Program-made: the position numbers and the translations under genes | The notes under the pieces: generated by a model | Told to the model about the DNA's origin: nothing | Database searches by the model: none | What the model saw: the letters and a program-made list of their open reading frames with translations, nothing else | Source of the DNA: Thalassovita sp. | Lineage (GTDB): Bacteria; Pseudomonadota; Alphaproteobacteria; Rhodobacterales; Rhodobacteraceae | Direction: 5' to 3' | NCBI RefSeq assembly: GCF_963691685.1 | Contig: NZ_OY829290.1 | Span: forward strand, 2,852,001 to 2,916,000 | Length of the DNA: 64,000 nucleotides | Shown: in pieces, positions 59,236 to 64,000 of the stretch | How the letters are laid out: each line of letters starts with the position of its first letter | How positions within the stretch are numbered: the first letter of the stretch is position 1

Positions 59236-59286
59236 AAATTCCCCCGCTGCCGCCTGATGCGCCAGTGGATGTTCCAGGTGACACAG

Positions 59287-60135
59287 ATGACCAAAGAAAC
59301 CCCGAACACCCCCTATAACCCCGCCAAAGACGGCGCCCAGATGAGCTTTGACGGGCGGATGTCCTATGGCGATTATCTGGGGCTGGATGCGATCCTGAGC
59401 GCGCAGCACCCGCTGTCCTCGGCCCATGATGAGCTGTTGTTTATCATCCAGCACCAGACATCTGAGCTGTGGATGAAGCTGGCCGTGCATGAGCTGCACG
59501 CCGCCCGTGATCTGCTGAAAGACGGCCAATACCGCCCCGCCTTCAAGATGCTGGCGCGGGTCAGTCGGATTTTTGAACAACTTAACTCCACCTGGGACGT
59601 GCTGCGCACCATGACGCCGTCTGACTACACGCGCTTCCGTGAGGATCTGGGCCAAAGCTCGGGCTTTCAAAGCTACCAGTACCGTCAGATCGAGTTTATG
59701 CTGGGCAACCGCAATCAGGCGATGCTGAAACCGCATGCTCATCGCGCAGACCTGACAGAACTGCTGACAGCTGAACTGGCGCAGCCGTCACTCTATGATG
59801 TGGCCCTTGCGGCGCTGGCCCAAGCCGTTGGCCTGCCGGATGAGGTGCTGAACCGCGCCCCAGACACCCCCTATCAGACCAGTGAAGCTGTGACCGCGGC
59901 CTGGACCAAGATCTATCAGGATCCAGAGGCCCATTGGGAGCTGTATGAGCTGGCCGAAAAACTGGTGGATCTGGAGGATTACTTCCGCCGCTGGCGGTTC
60001 AACCATGTCACCACGGTGGAACGGGTGATCGGCTTCAAACGCGGCACCGGCGGCACCGGTGGGGTCAGCTATCTGCGCCGCATGTTGGAGGTTGAGCTTT
60101 TCCCGGAACTCTGGCATTTGCGCACCGCACTCTGA
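59287..60135 (+). CDS. kynA: Tryptophan 2,3-dioxygenase
   Basis: A 282-residue heme dioxygenase that opens the indole ring of tryptophan. Diagnostic segments are MSYGDYLGLDAILSAQHP, the heme/substrate region FIIQHQTSELWMKL, FGFQSYQYR-like (SSGFQSYQYRQIEF) and the C-terminal GTGGTGGVSYLRR. The start at 59287 has AGGTG upstream, and a longer frame from 59257 lacks support. The product N-formylkynurenine needs a formamidase that is not encoded in the window. Confidence 0.96.
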   Translation: MTKETPNTPYNPAKDGAQMSFDGRMSYGDYLGLDAILSAQHPLSSAHDELLFIIQHQTSELWMKLAVHELHAARDLLKDGQYRPAFKMLARVSRIFEQLNSTWDVLRTMTPSDYTRFREDLGQSSGFQSYQYRQIEFMLGNRNQAMLKPHAHRADLTELLTAELAQPSLYDVALAALAQAVGLPDEVLNRAPDTPYQTSEAVTAAWTKIYQDPEAHWELYELAEKLVDLEDYFRRWRFNHVTTVERVIGFKRGTGGTGGVSYLRRMLEVELFPELWHLRTAL

Positions 60136-60598
60136 GCTGAGCCCTTCGACCAGTTCTATATGCGATGACACTAAGGTCGTTGCCCTATCAGGGGCTGCGG
60201 CCGCAAATCTGGAAACAACCGCTGCGCATTGCGTCGACTCGTTTCCCAATAAGAAACAATAAGACCTTACCGCGCCGATGTGTTGCCGGGAAATAAGGCC
60301 AAAGGATGACACAAATCAGCCCCAGCCCCCAGCGCAGAACCACCCTGCCCCCGTGCGGTGCCTTAACCCAAACTTAGCACAGCCCCTTTAAACACAGCGC
60401 TTCCTGCCCCTGTTCCCTCCTGGCGGATCAGACAGACGTGGTGGATGCGCTGCGTTTGGCCTGCCTCATTTCCCTCAGGCCTTGCGCAGATATGCCGCGA
60501 TGTCGCCCCTTTCCGCCCCAAACCCTGCCGCAGCCCGGCACTAATCTTGCTTTTAGTCAAACACTTACGCGCGCTCGCGCCTTATTGGAGCCCATGAC
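60136..60598. other. Gene-free region between kynA and the RTX/Hint gene
   Basis: About 460 bases with no convincing reading frame on either strand. A short GTTTC/GAAAC inverted repeat lies near 60240-60256. The region before the next gene is AT-richer (TTGCTTTTAGTC near 60548) and should contain its promoter. No RNA gene was recognised. Confidence 0.5.
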
Positions 60599-63082
60599 AT
60601 GCCGTCTGGATATCTGGTCACACTCGGAGATGGATCGCTGGATGCAGGCGATGTGATCAGCGGCAGCCTGGTCACCTTCACCACAGATCAGACCATCGGG
60701 TCGGGTCAGTGGACCTGGACCGGCACCTACAACGGCACCCCCTACACCGATGAGCTGGAGCCGGGCACCTATTATCTGGCCACAGACGGCAACGTCTACT
60801 TTGAACCCAGCCTTGGCCCGGTGACCACGCTGACCGACTCTTCCGTTGTGTCAGCGCCCAGCTTCACCCTGCCCGGCAACGGTGTGGTCGATGGCACCGG
60901 TGAGGCTGAGGTGATCGATGGCAGCTACACCGACAGCGAAGGAGAAAGCGTCAGCTCGGGCGCCGATAGCATCGCCGCAGGTGGCGGTGATGACACCATC
61001 ACGGCACAGGGCGGCAACGACACGATCGAGGCTGGCGCAGGCAATGATGTTGTGTCCGGCAACGGCGGCGCTGATCTGATCTATGGGGACAGCCAAAGCG
61101 CCAGCTCCGGCAGTTCCGAAACGCTCAGCTGGACGGCACAGGGCAGCAACGGTGACAGCATCGCCAGCGGCCTAACCGTGACCACCGGCGAAATGCAGGT
61201 CACTGCCAGCTTCACCGCCACCGGCAACAACAACCCGCGCATCGAAATTGACACCAATGACACAGGCTATGTCGGGTCAGGCGAACCCTTTGACGCCGAT
61301 AGCCTGGTCTATCTGCGTGGTGACGGCGATGGCGACACGCTGCGCGCCAATTTCAGCTTTGCCGCCGTGGCCGGTTCGGAAATGCAGGATGAGGTGGAAA
61401 ACCTCACCTTCCGCATCAATGACATCGACTGGGGTGACAACAACCATACCGATATCGTTACCGTCACCGCGCTGAATGCGGCGGGCGATCCGGTCACAGT
61501 GACCTTCACCCTTGGCGGTGGGGACACGCTGGTTGGCAATACGATCACCGCAGATGAGGTGGGCGAGAACCCGCAGGATCTGGGCGGTTCGGTCCTGATC
61601 ACCATCGCCGGGCCGGTCAGTTCATTCGAGATTGAATACAGCAACGGCCAAAACGGCGCGCAGGCCGTGTGGCTGTCTGACCTGCACTTTGACACCCTGC
61701 CACAAGAGCCGGGCGATGACAGCATTTCCGGCGGCGGCGGTGCCGACACGATCTTTGGTCAGGAAGGCGATGACACGCTGTCCGGCGATGGCGGCTCTGA
61801 CAGCCTGTCGGGCGGTGAAGGCGATGACAGCCTGTCCGGGGGCAACGCCACTGACACGCTGGATGGCGGCACCGGCAATGACACCCTGGCTGGCGGCGCT
61901 GGTGGCGACAGCCTGAGCGCCGGATCGGGGATGGACTTCCTCGACTACACCGCGTCCGACGCCGGGGTCAGCATCGACCTTGCCAACAGCACCGCCAGCG
62001 GCGGCCATGCCGATGGCGATACGCTGGGCAGCGGCCTGGATGGCATCCTCGGCTCGGACTGGAATGACACGCTGACCGGCTATGACGGTCAGGGCGTGGA
62101 TGATGGTGTGGTTTGGACCAACGTCTTTTACGGCAATGACGGCGATGACCTTCTGGATGGGGCCGGCGGCGATGATGAGCTTTATGGCGGCGCCGACAAC
62201 GACACGATCATCGGCGGCACCGGTGCCGACCTCATGGATGGCGGCGAAGGCAATGACCGTCTGCTGGTTGGTTCGGGTGATACCGTCACCGGGGGCGGCG
62301 GCGATGACATCTTCATCATCGACGACACCGCCCTTGGCGGCGGCACGATCACCATTGATGGCGGCGAAACCGACGAACCGGGCGGCGACACGCTGGACTT
62401 CGCAGGCCAGATCGGCTGGGGCGATATCACCTTCACAGACACCAACCCGGATGCGCTGGCAGGCTCGGCAACGCTGGGCGATGGCACTGTGGTCAACTTC
62501 TCAAACATTGAGAACTTGGTCATCTGTTTCACCACTGGCACCCGGATCTGGACGCCACAGGGCGCCCGACTGATTGAGACCCTGCAGCCCGGCGATCTGG
62601 TGCTGACCCGCGATCACGGTGTGCAGCCGGTGCGCTGGATTGGTCAGCGCACGGTCAAAGGGGCCGGTCGTTTTGCGCCCATCCGCTTTGCCCAAGGGGT
62701 GATTGGCAACGAACGTGAGCTGCTGGTGTCACCGCAGCACAGGATGCTGCATCAGTCCACCGCCGCGAATCTCTACTTCAACGACAGCGAAGTGCTGATC
62801 CCGGCCAAACACATGGTCAACGGAGGCTCGATTCAGCAGATTGAGACCGAAGAGGTGACCTATGTGCACATGCTCTTTGACAGTCACGAAATGGTCTTTG
62901 CCGAAGGCGCTGTGAGCGAAAGCTTCCACCCCGGTCAGATGGGCCTGTCGGCCATTGACGCGCCTGCGCGCGAGGAGCTGTTTGCGCTGTTCCCAGAGCT
63001 GCGTTCCAACCCCAATGGCTATGGTGAAACCGCCCGGATCTGCCTGCGCGCGCATGAGGCGCAGCTGTTGCAGGCGGCGTAA
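60599..63082 (+). CDS. RTX-type calcium-binding protein with C-terminal Hint domain
   Basis: An 827-residue, very acidic protein without signal peptide, probably secreted by a type I system. The N-terminal domain starts GYLVTLGDGSLDAGD, as in other Rhodobacterales Hint proteins. Three blocks of glycine/aspartate nonapeptide repeats (about 120-165, 375-450 and 520-580, e.g. GGGDDTI, GGEGDDSL) should bind calcium. The Hint domain (about 640-790) has its nucleophile-position Cys643 in ICFTTGTRIWTP, PGDLVLTRDHG, and LLVSPQHRML. The start has GGAG 8 bases upstream. No ABC/MFP/TolC export genes are adjacent. Confidence 0.88.
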   Translation: MPSGYLVTLGDGSLDAGDVISGSLVTFTTDQTIGSGQWTWTGTYNGTPYTDELEPGTYYLATDGNVYFEPSLGPVTTLTDSSVVSAPSFTLPGNGVVDGTGEAEVIDGSYTDSEGESVSSGADSIAAGGGDDTITAQGGNDTIEAGAGNDVVSGNGGADLIYGDSQSASSGSSETLSWTAQGSNGDSIASGLTVTTGEMQVTASFTATGNNNPRIEIDTNDTGYVGSGEPFDADSLVYLRGDGDGDTLRANFSFAAVAGSEMQDEVENLTFRINDIDWGDNNHTDIVTVTALNAAGDPVTVTFTLGGGDTLVGNTITADEVGENPQDLGGSVLITIAGPVSSFEIEYSNGQNGAQAVWLSDLHFDTLPQEPGDDSISGGGGADTIFGQEGDDTLSGDGGSDSLSGGEGDDSLSGGNATDTLDGGTGNDTLAGGAGGDSLSAGSGMDFLDYTASDAGVSIDLANSTASGGHADGDTLGSGLDGILGSDWNDTLTGYDGQGVDDGVVWTNVFYGNDGDDLLDGAGGDDELYGGADNDTIIGGTGADLMDGGEGNDRLLVGSGDTVTGGGGDDIFIIDDTALGGGTITIDGGETDEPGGDTLDFAGQIGWGDITFTDTNPDALAGSATLGDGTVVNFSNIENLVICFTTGTRIWTPQGARLIETLQPGDLVLTRDHGVQPVRWIGQRTVKGAGRFAPIRFAQGVIGNERELLVSPQHRMLHQSTAANLYFNDSEVLIPAKHMVNGGSIQQIETEEVTYVHMLFDSHEMVFAEGAVSESFHPGQMGLSAIDAPAREELFALFPELRSNPNGYGETARICLRAHEAQLLQAA

Positions 63083-63120
63083 TTGCGGCAATTTTGCTAG
63101 ACATTCGCCCCAATCTGGCC

Positions 63121-63999
63121 TCAATGCTGCATTTTTGCCAGCATATCCAAAAGCCGCGTGGTCAGCGGATTGGCCACCGCCCCGGCGGGCCACACCGCAT
63201 AGACCGGGATCGGCGTAACCTGCCATTCCTGCAAAACCTCCACCAGCCGACCTGCCGCCAGATCCGCTGCCACGAAATGGGTGGGCGGTGAGGCTAAAGC
63301 CATGCCCAGAAACGCAAAATCCGACATGGCTTCGATATTATTCACGGTGATATTGCCGGCCTGCTGCACCTGCGCCTCTTGCCCGTTCGGGCTGATCAGG
63401 ACGCGCTGATCACTCATTTTTGCAAATCGCACCCATGGGATTTGGCCTAGATCCGCAGGCGCCGCAATCGGCGGATGTTTCGCCAGAAAGTCAGGACTGG
63501 CGACCAGCACCCGCGGCATATCCCACAGCTTGCGGCACATCAGGCTGCTGTCGGTCATCTCGCCAGAGCGCAGCGCCAGATCATAGCGGTCCCCCACCAG
63601 ATCCTCCCATATGTCGGAGTAGTGCAGATCCAGCGCAACCTGCGGATTTTCCGCATGAAACCGCGACAGCGTGGCCGCAATGGGCGATCCCGCCATGGCC
63701 GAGGTCAGGGTGATCCGCAACATGCCGCTGAGCGCCGCCTCAGGATCGCGCGCCTGCATCAACCCGGTTTCTGCCAGCCCCAGCATCGCCTCAGCCGAGG
63801 CCGCCAGTCGTTCCCCCGCATCCGTAAGGCTCAACCGACGGGTCGAACGATAGAGCAAGGGGCGGCCCAGCTCCTCCTCCAGCTGTTTGACGTGATAGCT
63901 GACGACCGAAGGCGTCAGGCCCAGCGTGCGCCCAGCGCCCCGGAACGATCCCTGCCGCACACATTCGGCAAAGATACCCAGCGATTTCAAACGATCCAC
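63121..63999 (-). CDS. LysR-family transcriptional regulator
   Basis: A 292-residue regulator with an N-terminal winged helix-turn-helix (FAECVRQGSFRGAGRTLGLT then PSVVSYHVKQLEEELG; recognition helix about 30-50) and a periplasmic-binding-like effector domain from about 90. The likely start is a GTG at 63999 (MDRLKSLGIF), one base from the window edge, so an upstream start cannot be excluded. It converges with the RTX/Hint gene. The target is unknown. Confidence 0.88.
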   Translation of the reverse strand: MDRLKSLGIFAECVRQGSFRGAGRTLGLTPSVVSYHVKQLEEELGRPLLYRSTRRLSLTDAGERLAASAEAMLGLAETGLMQARDPEAALSGMLRITLTSAMAGSPIAATLSRFHAENPQVALDLHYSDIWEDLVGDRYDLALRSGEMTDSSLMCRKLWDMPRVLVASPDFLAKHPPIAAPADLGQIPWVRFAKMSDQRVLISPNGQEAQVQQAGNITVNNIEAMSDFAFLGMALASPPTHFVAADLAAGRLVEVLQEWQVTPIPVYAVWPAGAVANPLTTRLLDMLAKMQH

Positions 64000-64000
64000 C

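Noticed and set aside
60240..60256. GTTTC/GAAAC inverted repeat as a kynA terminator
   Set aside because: The stem is 5 bp and AT-rich without a T-run; it lies more than 100 bases after the stop.

Overview
The window looks like a chromosomal segment of a marine alphaproteobacterium of the Rhodobacterales (Roseobacter group, Ruegeria/Phaeobacter-like). The basis is the high GC content, the mitochondrial-type nuo operon interleaved with small Rhodobacterales-type genes, the liu leucine-degradation cluster, a Hint-domain RTX-type protein, and the general gene style. This is judged by eye from translated motifs; no database search was run.

Layout. (1) 1-13822, minus strand: the complex I operon nuoABCDEFGHIJKL (nuoL cut by the window edge). 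It is tightly coupled by ATGA/TGATG overlaps and interrupted by accessory genes: six small exported proteins or lipoproteins, a DUF5337-like two-TM protein, a CMD-family protein, a DUF4259 protein and a 27-codon membrane ORF between nuoJ and nuoK. (2) 14306-24908, minus strand: a leucine/isovalerate degradation operon (liuA, an acyl-CoA synthetase, liuB, liuD, two GSTs, liuE, liuC). A pair of paralogous six-cysteine exported proteins and a truncated copy of the liuB 5' end sit inside it. (3) 25165-27076, minus: a DegT-family aminotransferase and a phosphoglycolate phosphatase. (4) 27244-31221, plus: glmU-glmS-AlkD-like. (5) 31311-32174, minus: two small envelope proteins. (6) 32280-36277, plus: moaA, waaA, a GT4 glycosyltransferase and an AT-richer orphan gene. 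(7) 36453-47603: two M20 amidohydrolases, a DadA-like oxidase, ArgE, and a peptide ABC transporter whose ATPase diverges from the binding-protein/permease genes. (8) 47811-55148: a YeeE-type transporter, DUF3422, DUF1684, a PaaI thioesterase, pntAB and an ICMT-like membrane methyltransferase. (9) 55448-60135: an MBL-fold protein with a degenerate metal motif, an SDR, a YjbR protein, kynureninase and tryptophan 2,3-dioxygenase. (10) 60599-64000: a large RTX/Hint protein and a LysR regulator.

How it fits together. NADH from catabolism enters complex I, and PntAB couples the proton gradient to NADPH. LiuA/B/D/C/E convert isovaleryl-CoA to acetoacetate and acetyl-CoA. KynA/KynU form the two ends of the tryptophan-to-anthranilate route, but no formamidase is seen here. 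The ABC transporter, M20 hydrolases, ArgE and oxidase form a peptide/N-acyl amino acid module. GlmS-GlmU and WaaA plus the glycosyltransferase feed the cell envelope.

The most unusual items are the 27-codon ORF overlapping both nuoJ and nuoK, the duplicated liuB start flanking the six-cysteine exported proteins, the degenerate MBL protein, several perfect palindromes upstream of operons (nuo, liu, pnt, kyn, peptide ABC), and a 23-nt intergenic motif present three times. No tRNA, rRNA, CRISPR array, transposase or phage gene was recognised.
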